From: Cupriavidus pauculus
GTDB taxonomy: Bacteria > Pseudomonadota > Gammaproteobacteria > Burkholderiales > Burkholderiaceae
Direction of reading: 5' to 3'
Assembly: GCF_022179805.1 (NCBI RefSeq)
Contig: NZ_BPUO01000006.1
Location: 1-64,000, forward strand
Length of the DNA stretch: 64,000 bases
Shown here: positions 26,498 through 34,545 of the stretch, piece after piece
How the letters are laid out: every line of letters starts with the position of its first letter
Numbering within the stretch: the first letter of the stretch is position 1
Made by a program: the position numbers and the translations under genes
Notes under the pieces: generated by a model
What the model was told of the DNA's origin: nothing
The model's database searches: none
What the model saw: only the letters and a program-made list of their open reading frames with translations

Positions 26498-27871
26498 TCA
26501 ACGCGGCCGAGCCAGCCCCGTCACTGCCTTCACATCCGCCGCACCACCCAGCTTCCAGCACGCGGCAATCAGCTCGTTCACCTGCCCCGCGCCCAGCACC
26601 GGATCGGCCAGCGCGTGGAACTTGGCGTCCAGGTTCTGATCGGTCATCGGGCGCTGCAGCGATCCAATCGCGTGTTCCACGTGCACATCCACCTGGCGGC
26701 CGTCCTTGAGCGTGGCCTTGACGAATGCCGTCGCCTCGTCGACGTTGGCGTCGGCCGTGGCCACCACCTTGCGGCGCAGCGCCACCACCTCGTCGCGGGT
26801 GACGATGTGATCAGAGAACTCTTCCTCGGCGGCCCGGCCGAAGATCAAGCCCGCCGCGCAGCCGTGGTAGACGCTGAACTTGGCCAGCAGGCCGTCGCTC
26901 GGTTCCTTCTTGCCGGTCAGTTCCAGCACCAGCGGGTGCACGCGCAGGTCGATCCGCTCCACGTCCTCGGGCCGTACACCCTGCTCGCGCAGTTGCACGC
27001 AGGCGTCGATGCTCGGATGGATCACGATGCCGCAGGCAAACGGCTTGTACGTGTTGAACGAGATCTCGAAGCGCTGGCCCAGTTCGTCGGTAATCTCGTT
27101 CCAGTCGGACTTGGCGGAAATCACCTGCATGAAGCCACGCGGCGCCTCCAGTGCGCGGGCGCTCGACGTGTAGCCGTGCCGTGCCATCAATGCCGACATC
27201 AGGCCGGCACGCGCGGCACCGCCCGGATGGAACGGCTTGGTCATCGTGCCGAACTGCTCGCGCAGGCCCACCGGCTGCGACGCGGCAATGCCCAGCGCCA
27301 TCGTCGTGCGCTCTTCGTCCAGGCCCAGCAGCCGCGAGCACGCGGCGGCGGCGCCCAGCATGCCGGTGGAGCCGGTGATATGCCAGCCACGGTCATAGTG
27401 GTCGGGGTACATCGCATTGCCGACGCGGCAGGCCACGTCGATGCCCAGCACCAGCGCGTCGATCACGGCGCGGCCGCTGGCGCCCGTATGCTCGGCCAGC
27501 GCCAGCACGGCCGACGCCACCGGGCCAGCCGGATGGATGATCGTCTTCAGGTGCGTGTCGTCGAAGTCAAACGTGTGCGAGGTGATGCCGTTGACCAGCG
27601 CGGCGCTGGCCATGTCCACCTGGGTACGGCGGCCGAGCACGGTAGCCTGCGCGGCCGGCTGCAGTTCGGCCACGGCGGCCAGTGCGGCATCGGCCGACGC
27701 GTGACCAGCGGCGCCCACGGCGCAGCCCAGCCAGTTCATGAAGGTGCGATGGGCTTCGTGGTCTACCGCATCGCTCCATCCACGGGACGGATGTGTGGCG
27801 ACGAACTTGCCCAGGATGCGGGTCACGGGCGGGGCGTTGTGGTCGGCGACGACGTGCGTGTTACGGGCCAT
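26498..27871 (-). CDS. MmgE/PrpD family protein
   Basis: This 457-residue protein belongs to the MmgE/PrpD family, which includes 2-methylcitrate dehydratase and cis-aconitate decarboxylase. An all-helical N-terminal domain (TSHTFDFDDTHLKTIIHPAGP, with the conserved DDTH) is followed by the lid domain (PFHPGGAARAGLMSALMARHG). The start ATG at 27871 has GAGGAG nine bases upstream. It follows a Bug receptor gene in the same direction, 89 bases apart, with a divergent LysR. In Burkholderiales such Bug-PrpD pairs usually process a tricarboxylate or similar acid. No prpB, prpC or acnD is nearby, so a methylcitrate-cycle role is unlikely. Confidence 0.9.
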   Translation of the reverse strand: MARNTHVVADHNAPPVTRILGKFVATHPSRGWSDAVDHEAHRTFMNWLGCAVGAAGHASADAALAAVAELQPAAQATVLGRRTQVDMASAALVNGITSHTFDFDDTHLKTIIHPAGPVASAVLALAEHTGASGRAVIDALVLGIDVACRVGNAMYPDHYDRGWHITGSTGMLGAAAACSRLLGLDEERTTMALGIAASQPVGLREQFGTMTKPFHPGGAARAGLMSALMARHGYTSSARALEAPRGFMQVISAKSDWNEITDELGQRFEISFNTYKPFACGIVIHPSIDACVQLREQGVRPEDVERIDLRVHPLVLELTGKKEPSDGLLAKFSVYHGCAAGLIFGRAAEEEFSDHIVTRDEVVALRRKVVATADANVDEATAFVKATLKDGRQVDVHVEHAIGSLQRPMTDQNLDAKFHALADPVLGAGQVNELIAACWKLGGAADVKAVTGLARPR

Positions 27872-27960
27872 GCGTGAAAACTCCTCGTTCGAAATCGAAA
27901 AATACGGAAAGACAGCAATACGGGAATGACCAGGATCGGTCGGGAGCCGCTAGATCCGGC

Positions 27961-28932
27961 TCAGGTATCGAGATGGATGCCGCGCGCCTTGGCCAGTTCG
28001 CTCCAGCGACGGACTTCGCTGGCGATGTACTGGCGGAACTGGTCGGGCGTCATCGGGGTTGGGTCCAGCGCCTCGGCGGCCAACTTTTCCTTGAAATCGG
28101 GCATCTTGAGCACCGTGGTCAGCGTGCCGTTGAGTCGCGCCACCACATCGGGCGGAATGCCGGCGGGGCCGACCACGCCATACCACTGCATGGCGTCGAA
28201 GCCCTTCATACCGGCTTCTTCCAGCGTAGGCACGTCGGGCAGCAACGGATGGCGCTTGCTGCCGGTCACGGCCAGCGCCTTGACCCGGCCCGAGCGGAGA
28301 TTGGGCAGTGCTGCCGCCAGGCCCGGGAACATTGCCTGCGTCTGGCCGCCGATCAGGTCGGTGAACGCCGGGGCGATGCCGCGATAGGCAGCGTGCGTCA
28401 GCTTCACGCCGGCCTGTTGGGCAAACAGCTCCATGGTCAGGTGCGTGAGCGATCCCGGCCCGGCCGAGCCATAGGCCACGGGGTTCTTCTTCGCATAGTC
28501 GATAAACGCCGCCAGGTTGGCCACCGGCACGCTGGCGTTGACCACCAGCACGTTGGGCGTGCCGCCGATCATGCCAATCGGCGTGAAATCCTTGACCGGG
28601 TCGTAAGGCACGCGCCGCGTGGCCGGATTGGTGCCATGCGTAGCCACGTAGCCCTGCATCAGCGAGTAGCCGTCCGGCGAGGCCTTGCTGGTCATCTGGC
28701 AGGCAATCACCCCACCGCCACCGGCCTGGTTTTCCACGACGATGGACTGGCCCAGCACCTTGCCCCAGCGCTCGGCCACGGTGCGTCCCACCAGGTCTGA
28801 ACCGCCACCGGCCGACACCGGCACGACATAGCGGATGGGCTTGCTCGGAAAGGTGCCCTGCGCTTCTGCAAAGCCAGGCACGGTCAGCAGCATGGCGCTG
28901 GCCTTGATCAGGGTACGGCGTTTGGGATTCAT
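27961..28932 (-). CDS. Bug-family tripartite tricarboxylate transporter receptor
   Basis: This 323-residue protein is a second orphan Bug receptor. The N-terminus MNPKRRTLIKASAMLLTVPGFAEAQ contains RRTLIK, close to a twin-arginine motif, so export by Tat rather than Sec is possible. The mature part shows FPSKPIRYVVPVSAGGGSD, VVENQAGGGGV and SPDGYSLM. GGAGGAGAC lies directly before the ATG. It is the first gene of the two-gene operon with the MmgE/PrpD protein and is divergent from a LysR gene. The ligand is probably the acid handled by the PrpD homologue. Confidence 0.92.
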   Translation of the reverse strand: MNPKRRTLIKASAMLLTVPGFAEAQGTFPSKPIRYVVPVSAGGGSDLVGRTVAERWGKVLGQSIVVENQAGGGGVIACQMTSKASPDGYSLMQGYVATHGTNPATRRVPYDPVKDFTPIGMIGGTPNVLVVNASVPVANLAAFIDYAKKNPVAYGSAGPGSLTHLTMELFAQQAGVKLTHAAYRGIAPAFTDLIGGQTQAMFPGLAAALPNLRSGRVKALAVTGSKRHPLLPDVPTLEEAGMKGFDAMQWYGVVGPAGIPPDVVARLNGTLTTVLKMPDFKEKLAAEALDPTPMTPDQFRQYIASEVRRWSELAKARGIHLDT

Positions 28933-28978
28933 GTCTCCTCCAGGGTGCGCCTCTCGATGGAATGGCGTCTTGCTCGTG

Positions 28979-28991
28979 GATGCATTGCATC
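28979..28991. promoter_or_regulatory. GATGCATTGCATC palindrome, candidate LysR site
   Basis: A perfect 13-bp palindrome (GATGCA-T-TGCATC) lies 47 bases upstream of the Bug start at 28932, in the 119-bp divergent region. It shares TGCA half-sites with the palindrome at 29039-29053. It is a candidate activation site for the adjacent LysR protein. Confidence 0.45.
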
Positions 28992-29038
28992 ATCCACTGC
29001 CCGGTGTAGACTGTGAATTGCAAATTTCCTCACCATTG

Positions 29039-29053
29039 ATGCAAGGCTTGCAT
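29039..29053. promoter_or_regulatory. ATGCAAGGCTTGCAT palindrome over the LysR start codon
   Basis: ATGCAAG-G-CTTGCAT is a perfect 15-bp palindrome running into the ATG (29052-29054) of the LysR gene. LysR proteins usually repress their own gene, and a site here could block initiation directly. Confidence 0.45.
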
Positions 29054-30002
29054 GAATTTCAATCTGGCTGACCTGCGGGCGTTCGTGGCCGTGGCGGAAC
29101 TGAGCAGTTTCCGGGCGGCGGCGGGCGAACTGCACCTGTCGCAACCGGCGTTGTCGCGTCGCATCGAAAAGCTCGAAGACGCGCTTGGCGTAAGGCTGTT
29201 CGACCGCACCACGCGGTCGGTGGAGATGACCGCCGTAGGCCGCGAGTTCTCGCGCAAGGCCCGAGAACTGCTGAACGGGCTGGAAGAATCGCTGCTGGGC
29301 ATCCGCGACGTCGCCATGCGGGTCACGGGCGAGGTCACCGTGGCCTGCGTGCCGTCGGCGGTGCGCTACTTCCTGCCGGCGGTGCTGCGCGAATACCACG
29401 CGCGCTATCCGCGCATCGTGGTGCGGCTGATCGACGAAGGCGCAAACGACGTGCTGAACCTCGTGGTCCGCAACGAGGCCGACTTCGGGCTCAACTACAT
29501 CGGCACGCAGGAGCCCGACGTCGATTTCGAACCCGTGCTCAAGGAGCCGTTCGTGGTGGCCTGCCCGCCCGACCACCCGCTGGCGCGCAAGCGCAAGGTC
29601 ACGTGGGCCGAGCTGGGCGAATACGACTACATGACCGTGGGCAAGGCCAGCGGCAACCGCATGCTGCTGGACTTGGCGCTGGGCAACGTCCCTACCCGCC
29701 CGCAGTGGTATTGCGAGGTGCGCCACGTGACCACGCTGGTGGGGCTGGTGGAAGCCGGCCTGGGCATTGCTGCAGTGCCGCGCTTGGCGATGCCGCCCGG
29801 CAAGCATCCCGCGCTGACCAGCGTGCCGCTGGTGGACCCGGTGGTGGAGCGCACGGTCGGCCTGATCCGCAAGCGCGGGCGGTCGCTGACACCGGCGGCG
29901 CAGCAGCTCTACGACATGCTGCTGTCCGCCAACGCCGCCCTGGCGCCCGTCAGTCAGGCAAAGCGCCGCAAGAGTGCACGTCCGGCGCGGGTCGCTTCGT
30001 AA
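29052..30002 (+). CDS. LysR-type transcriptional regulator of the Bug/PrpD operon
   Basis: This 316-residue protein is a LysR regulator with the N-terminal winged helix (NLADLRAFVAVAELSSFRAAAGELHLSQPALSRRIEKLE) and a C-terminal effector domain with VPSAVRYFLPAVLREYHARYP. The start is fixed by AAGG five bases upstream. It is divergent from the Bug-PrpD operon and is its likely regulator, sensing a carboxylic acid. The C-terminus is basic (KRRKSARPARVAS). Confidence 0.92.
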   Translation: MNFNLADLRAFVAVAELSSFRAAAGELHLSQPALSRRIEKLEDALGVRLFDRTTRSVEMTAVGREFSRKARELLNGLEESLLGIRDVAMRVTGEVTVACVPSAVRYFLPAVLREYHARYPRIVVRLIDEGANDVLNLVVRNEADFGLNYIGTQEPDVDFEPVLKEPFVVACPPDHPLARKRKVTWAELGEYDYMTVGKASGNRMLLDLALGNVPTRPQWYCEVRHVTTLVGLVEAGLGIAAVPRLAMPPGKHPALTSVPLVDPVVERTVGLIRKRGRSLTPAAQQLYDMLLSANAALAPVSQAKRRKSARPARVAS

Positions 30003-30105
30003 GCCATTCGAAAGGTTGTGAAATATCTGGATACCTTGACGGGCTTGGTGGCGGCGCGTGCACTGCCTACAGTGATTCGCATCGAAACTCGTCGCGAGCC
30101 GCGCC

Positions 30106-30555
30106 ATGTCCAGACTTCTTGCTCCATTACTGGTGTCACTGGTCGCATCGATGGCCGCCTCGGGCGCCGCGCAGGCGGTGACCAAATGCGAAAGCGCCAG
30201 CGACACGCTCTACACGTCGGGCGCCTGCCCGGCCGGCTATCGCAACGTCACCAGTTCGATGCGCGGCAACGTGACCACCGTCACCAAGTCCGCCAAGGTC
30301 CGCAAGGACGAGCAGGCGTACCTGGAGAATCGCGACAAGATGGCCACCCAGTTGCGCAACTGGGACGCCCGCGACGACGAGATGGAATGGCGCGCGCAGA
30401 ACTCGTTCTGGAACCAGTGCCGGGCGCTTGAGTACCAGGCCCGCGCGGCAGAACGCGCGATGCAGCACACCGAATACTGGAGCCGCGCCGACCGGTACCG
30501 CGAGGCCGTGCACTTCCTGCGTGCGGAACAGTACACCATGGGCTGCTACTTCTGA
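30106..30555 (+). CDS. Small exported protein, DUF4124-like N-terminus
   Basis: This 149-residue protein starts with a clear signal peptide (LLAPLLVSLVASMAASGAAQA). The mature start KCESASDTLYTSGACPAGY resembles the Cys-spaced K/YKC...Y....CP pattern of DUF4124 proteins. The rest is charged and probably helical (residues about 60-140, with several Trp and Arg). Four cysteines in the mature region could form disulfides. The function is unknown. A terminator-like hairpin follows directly. Confidence 0.65.
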   Translation: MSRLLAPLLVSLVASMAASGAAQAVTKCESASDTLYTSGACPAGYRNVTSSMRGNVTTVTKSAKVRKDEQAYLENRDKMATQLRNWDARDDEMEWRAQNSFWNQCRALEYQARAAERAMQHTEYWSRADRYREAVHFLRAEQYTMGCYF

Positions 30556-30562
30556 GCGCCAT

Positions 30563-30584
30563 CGGGCCACGTTCCCGTGGCCCG
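30563..30584 (+). terminator. Hairpin after the small exported protein gene
   Basis: CGGGCCACG (30563-30571) pairs perfectly with CGTGGCCCG (30576-30584) across TTCC. It starts eight bases after the stop codon and is followed by TAATTC rather than a T-run, so it may be only a partial intrinsic terminator. Confidence 0.5.
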
Positions 30585-30778
30585 TAATTCGACATCGTAA
30601 AAGCTGCCGATATTAGTTGCGCTTAGATCGCCATACAGAAAATTTCAGGCGATATAGGGTCGGAATCACGTCTGCAGTCACATACAATCCCTTCCCATCC
30701 GGCCCGCCACGCAGTGTCCCGCACCGTCCCGGATCCAACGTGGCAAACGCGGTCGCAACCCACTCCTGTGATAGAAAT

Positions 30779-30940
30779 ATGCTGACTTTCACTGTGATCG
30801 TTGCGTATATGCTGGCCTGCATCGTTGCACTGGCTTTCGGTGTCCGCTGGATGATCAAGAACGACCCCCTGCTCAAGCAGCAACAGTTTCTGGATACCTC
30901 TATAGCCCCGCGCGATGATGCGCCGCGCCGACGCAAGTAA
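30779..30940 (+). CDS. Small single-pass membrane protein (53 aa)
   Basis: The frame MLTFTVIVAYMLACIVALAF... gives one transmembrane helix (about residues 3-23) and a basic tail ending DDAPRRRK. There is no strong Shine-Dalgarno; GATAGAAAT precedes the ATG. Support comes from the typical small-membrane-protein pattern and from a classic intrinsic terminator 26 bases after the stop. An upstream in-frame start at 30617 would add residues of unlikely composition. The function is unknown. Confidence 0.5.
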   Translation: MLTFTVIVAYMLACIVALAFGVRWMIKNDPLLKQQQFLDTSIAPRDDAPRRRK

Positions 30941-30965
30941 TTCCACAGAATCATTGCCTCACCTG

Positions 30966-30998
30966 AAACGCCGGTCCACAAGACCGGCGTTTTGTTTT
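30966..30998 (+). terminator. Rho-independent terminator
   Basis: AAACGCCGGTC (30966-30976) pairs with GACCGGCGTTT (30982-30992) across CACAA and runs into TTTGTTTT. This is a textbook intrinsic terminator for the rightward transcript of the small membrane protein gene, and it isolates the next gene. Confidence 0.85.
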
Positions 30999-31116
30999 GC
31001 CGGCTTGGTGCCGTGTCCGACACGTACATCCGTCCTACAAGGCGAGCCGCTACGCGCCGACATCTGACCCGCCCGCCCCACACTATGCTCGTAGAACAAC
31101 ACCCCCACTGCGAGCC

Positions 31117-32373
31117 ATGTCGACCGTTCCGCCCTCTCCCGCCATGCGGTCCGCGCGGCCGCCCGAACCCGGCCTGATGCCTGGGGATGCTGCTGCCACG
31201 GTGCCCGCCGCCGAGGCCGGCGAGCCCACCCCGGCTGCCCCGGCTGCCCATATTGCCGCAGCGCCCGTTACCGTCCCCGACTACACCCCGCCCGCCTGGA
31301 CGCAGTCGCTGCGCCGCGCCAGTGCGGCACTGATCCTGCTGGCCACGATGTTCTCGCTGTACGCGCTGCATGTGGCGCGTGCTTTCATCGTGCCCGTGGT
31401 GCTGGCCATCGTCATTGCCTATCTGCTCGATCCTCTGGTTGCGGCACTGCAGCGTCGCCGGGTGCCGCGCGCGGTGGGCGCGACCCTGGTGCTGCTTGGC
31501 GTTCTGGCGCTTGTACTCAGCGCCGCCTATCTGCTGCAGGGCCAGGTGGCGTCGATCATCGACCGGCTGCCCGAGATAGCTAGCAAGCTGTCGCGCTCTC
31601 TCGGCGCGCTGCTGAGCGGCGACGATTCCGTGGTGCAGAAGGTGCGCCGTGCCGCCACCATCCTCGGCGGCACCGGCCAGCTACCCGCCCCGAGGGGCGG
31701 GCCGATCGTGGTCGAGCGTACCGCCGACACCTTCAGCAACATGATCTGGGCCGGCTGGGTCAGTGCGTTCGCGCTGATGGCGCAGGCAGTGGTGGTGATG
31801 TTCCTGACGTGGTTCCTGCTGCTGGCCGGCGACATGTTCAAGCGCAAGTTCATCAAGATGACCGGCAAGACCATCAGCCAGAAGAAGATCAACGTGCATA
31901 TGCTCGACGAGATCAACCGGCAGGTGCAGCGCTACATGCTGATGCTGCTGGTCACCAATGCGTCGCTGGGCTTCTGCGTTTATCTGATGCTGAAGTATCT
32001 GTCGATCGACAATGCCGGCACGTGGGCCGTGGTGGCGGCCGTCCTTCACCTGGTGCCCTACTTCGGATCGCTGGTGGTGGCGGTATGCCTGGGCGTGGCG
32101 GGCTTCATGCAGTACGGCACACTCGCCGTGGCCGGTGCGGCGGCCGGCGGATCGATGGTGATCGCCACGCTGATCGGCAATGGCATGACCACGTGGATGA
32201 CCGGCCGGCTGGCGCGCATGAATGCCGTGGCGGTCTTTGTCTCGCTGCTGCTGTTCACATGGCTGTGGGGCACGTGGGGCATGCTGCTGGCGATTCCGCT
32301 GGCGGTCATCGCCAAGGTGGTAGCCGACCATGTCGATGGGCTTGAGGTTCTGGCCGAGTTTCTTGGCGAATAG
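31117..32373 (+). CDS. AI-2E family (PerM-like) membrane permease
   Basis: This 418-residue protein has a proline/alanine-rich cytosolic N-terminus (about 1-60) and then about eight transmembrane segments: paired helices at 70-150, a periplasmic region (RLPEIASKLSRSLGALL), and the conserved C-terminal block HLVPYFGSLVVAV followed by LWGTWGMLLAIPLAVIAKV. The HLVPYFG and GTWGMLLAIPL motifs are typical of the AI-2E exporter/PerM family, whose members export diverse solutes or act in Na+/H+ exchange. ATG at 31117 is chosen because earlier starts give a non-coding-like N-terminus. The substrate is unknown. Confidence 0.88.
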   Translation: MSTVPPSPAMRSARPPEPGLMPGDAAATVPAAEAGEPTPAAPAAHIAAAPVTVPDYTPPAWTQSLRRASAALILLATMFSLYALHVARAFIVPVVLAIVIAYLLDPLVAALQRRRVPRAVGATLVLLGVLALVLSAAYLLQGQVASIIDRLPEIASKLSRSLGALLSGDDSVVQKVRRAATILGGTGQLPAPRGGPIVVERTADTFSNMIWAGWVSAFALMAQAVVVMFLTWFLLLAGDMFKRKFIKMTGKTISQKKINVHMLDEINRQVQRYMLMLLVTNASLGFCVYLMLKYLSIDNAGTWAVVAAVLHLVPYFGSLVVAVCLGVAGFMQYGTLAVAGAAAGGSMVIATLIGNGMTTWMTGRLARMNAVAVFVSLLLFTWLWGTWGMLLAIPLAVIAKVVADHVDGLEVLAEFLGE

Positions 32374-32639
32374 ACGTCCTTGCGAATTAATGCGTCGGAT
32401 GCCGTTGTAGGCCAGCCCCCGCCTTCCCCGTTTCCCTTCCTTTCCTCTCCCTTTTTCCGCCTTCCCCCAGGGCTGCGCTGATGCCAGCCCTGTCTGCTTG
32501 CGCCTCAAAATCGGGTTTCATCCGGCAAAACTTTGATGCGCCGCAAAATGACGCACCCCCGTGAATCTCCTATAAACCAACGGTTGGCGCGCGTACCGAG
32601 GTTTCATTACACAAAACCCGATCCGGAGGAGACGCATAC
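32374..32639. other. Intergenic region upstream of the IclR operon
   Basis: No gene is seen. The region contains a pyrimidine-rich tract (about 32415-32470), the short palindrome CCAACGGTTGG (32577-32587), and a distant inverted pair ATCGGGTTT (32510-32518) / AAACCCGAT (32614-32622), the second arm just before the IclR ribosome-binding site GGAGGAG. Either could bind the IclR protein. No promoter could be fixed. Confidence 0.4.
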
Positions 32640-33425
32640 GTGACCGTCCCGAGCACCTCGCTGCAGAAGGCCTGCCGGCTGCTGCGCGCCTTGTCGGATA
32701 CCCGCAATGCCCGGCTGACCGACCTGGCAGCCGCCGCCGGCGTCGACAAGGCATCTGCCCTGCGATTGCTGGAAACGCTGATGGCCGAGGGCATGGTCGA
32801 GCGCGACCCCACCACCAAGGCGTTCTCGCCCGGACGCGAATGGCTGACCCTGCAGTCCGCCTCGCAGCGTCGTCTCGACATGCGTCCGCTGGCACGACCC
32901 GCGCTGATCCGCCTGGCCAATACATTTGAAGATTCGGCGATTCTCTCCGTACCCAGCGGATGGGAATCGGTTTGCCTGGAACTGCGCCTCGGCACGTTTC
33001 CGATCCGCGCCAACTATCTCGATATCGGCAGCCGCCGCCCGCTGGGTGTGGGCGCCGGCAGCCTGGCGCTGCTGGCCGCGCTGCCCGACGACGAAATCGA
33101 GGCCGTGCTCGACTGCATCGGCCCCTCGCTGAAACGCTATCCGCTGATCGACGCCGACCTGCTGCGCCGCCACGTGGAAACCACGCGGGCGCGCGGCTAT
33201 GCCGTGCTGCTCGATGTGGTGGTGGAACGCATGGGCGGCATCGGTATCGCGCTGCCCGGCCCCGACGGCTACCCGCTGGGCGCGCTCAGCATCGCCGCCC
33301 TCAATGAACGCATCACCGAACGCGAAGCGGCCCTGGCGCGCGCGCTGCGCCGGGAAGCCGACGCCATCACCGCCGCCTGGCGCCACCCCACCCGCCAGCC
33401 CCAACCACAATCCAAGGAGGCATGA
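32640..33425 (+). CDS. IclR-family transcriptional regulator
   Basis: This 261-residue regulator starts at GTG 32640, after GGAGGAG. The N-terminal winged helix (QKACRLLRALSDTRNARLTDLAAAAGVDKASALRLLETL) is followed by an effector domain with GVGAGSLALLAALPDDEIEAVL and a C-terminal GGIGIALPG...ALSIAALNERI. IclR proteins commonly control aromatic or organic-acid catabolism. It is the first gene of a six-gene rightward operon, with only three bases between its stop and the next start, so it is probably autoregulated with the operon. Confidence 0.92.
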   Translation: MTVPSTSLQKACRLLRALSDTRNARLTDLAAAAGVDKASALRLLETLMAEGMVERDPTTKAFSPGREWLTLQSASQRRLDMRPLARPALIRLANTFEDSAILSVPSGWESVCLELRLGTFPIRANYLDIGSRRPLGVGAGSLALLAALPDDEIEAVLDCIGPSLKRYPLIDADLLRRHVETTRARGYAVLLDVVVERMGGIGIALPGPDGYPLGALSIAALNERITEREAALARALRREADAITAAWRHPTRQPQPQSKEA

Positions 33426-33428
33426 CGC

Positions 33429-34487
33429 ATGCGCTGGAAACACCGTCCAGAAGGTTCCAACTGGGGCGATTTCGGGCCCGACGACCAACTCGGGCGCGTC
33501 AACCTGATCGGCCCCGAGCAGGTGGTCAAGGGCGCGCGCGAGATCCAGGCCGGCATCAGTTTCTGCCTGTCGATGCCGCTCGATTACCCGGGCGGCAACA
33601 AGCTCAACCCGCGCCGCCATCCGCCGCAACTTCGCCCGACCTTCCGCGACGACATCCCGTACCTGAACTTTCCGCTGGCCAAGGTCAATCCGGCCGCCAC
33701 CGATGTGATCAGCGACGACCAGGTGCTGCTGTGCCTGCAGTATTCGACGCAGTGGGATTCGCTGGCCCACGTGGGCGCGCTGTTCGATGCCGATGGCGAC
33801 GGTCGCCCCGAGCGCGTCTACTACAACGGCTATCGCGCCAATGCCGACATCGTCGGCCCGGTGGACTACGCCGAGGACGACCACTTCGAGGCGCATGACT
33901 GCGGCCATGGCCACGGCAGCCATGCCGATGCGCTGGGCATCGAGAACTTTGCCGTGAAGGGCATGCAGGGCCGGGGTGTGCTGGTGGACCTGGCCGATGT
34001 GTTCGGCACCGACTTCCGCAACGTCGGCTACGACGACCTGATGCGCGCCATGGAAACCCATCGCGTGGAAGTGGAATCCGGCGACATGCTGCTGTTGCGC
34101 ACCGGGTTCGCCGAGGTGGTGCTGTCGATGCAGCGCAACCCCGACGAGAACGTACTGCACCACAGCTGCTGCGCGCTGAACGGCCGCGACGACCGGCTGC
34201 TGAACTGGATCACCGACTCCGGCATCGCCGCGCTGATTGCCGACAACTACGCCGTCGAACGGTATCCGGCCCTGCCGCCGCCCGACGATGCCAAGACCCA
34301 CCCGCTGCTGCCGCTGCACCACCACTGCCTGTTCAAGCTGGGGCTGCCGCTGGGCGAACTCTGGTACCTGCGCGAACTGGCCGACTGGCTGCGCGCGCAC
34401 CAGCGCACGCGCTTCCTGCTGACCGCCCCGCCGCTCAGGCTGCCCGGCGCCGTGGGGTCACCCGCCACGCCGGTGGCCACGGTATAG
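33429..34487 (+). CDS. Cyclase-family (kynurenine formamidase-like) metal-dependent hydrolase
   Basis: This 352-residue protein belongs to the cyclase family, which includes KynB-type formamidases and isatin hydrolases. The metal-site region reads STQWDSLAHVGALFD, with D and H placed as in the family's DxxxHxG pattern. A second cluster HDCGHGHGSHADALG and the later HHSCCAL may complete the site. AAGGAGG lies before the ATG. These enzymes open cyclic amides or similar bonds. Its place after IclR and before a solute receptor and CoA enzymes suggests the early hydrolytic step of a pathway for a cyclic compound; the substrate is not known. Confidence 0.82.
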   Translation: MRWKHRPEGSNWGDFGPDDQLGRVNLIGPEQVVKGAREIQAGISFCLSMPLDYPGGNKLNPRRHPPQLRPTFRDDIPYLNFPLAKVNPAATDVISDDQVLLCLQYSTQWDSLAHVGALFDADGDGRPERVYYNGYRANADIVGPVDYAEDDHFEAHDCGHGHGSHADALGIENFAVKGMQGRGVLVDLADVFGTDFRNVGYDDLMRAMETHRVEVESGDMLLLRTGFAEVVLSMQRNPDENVLHHSCCALNGRDDRLLNWITDSGIAALIADNYAVERYPALPPPDDAKTHPLLPLHHHCLFKLGLPLGELWYLRELADWLRAHQRTRFLLTAPPLRLPGAVGSPATPVATV

Positions 34488-34545
34488 CGGCACGGGACCG
34501 AGCAACGCTTTGCGAATCGAATAACAACCACATGGAGGAGACCCG

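Noticed and set aside
32607..34400. 597-codon minus-strand frame across the IclR and cyclase genes
   Set aside because: It lies antisense to two genes with clear families and ribosome-binding sites; its composition is low-complexity and typical of mirror frames.
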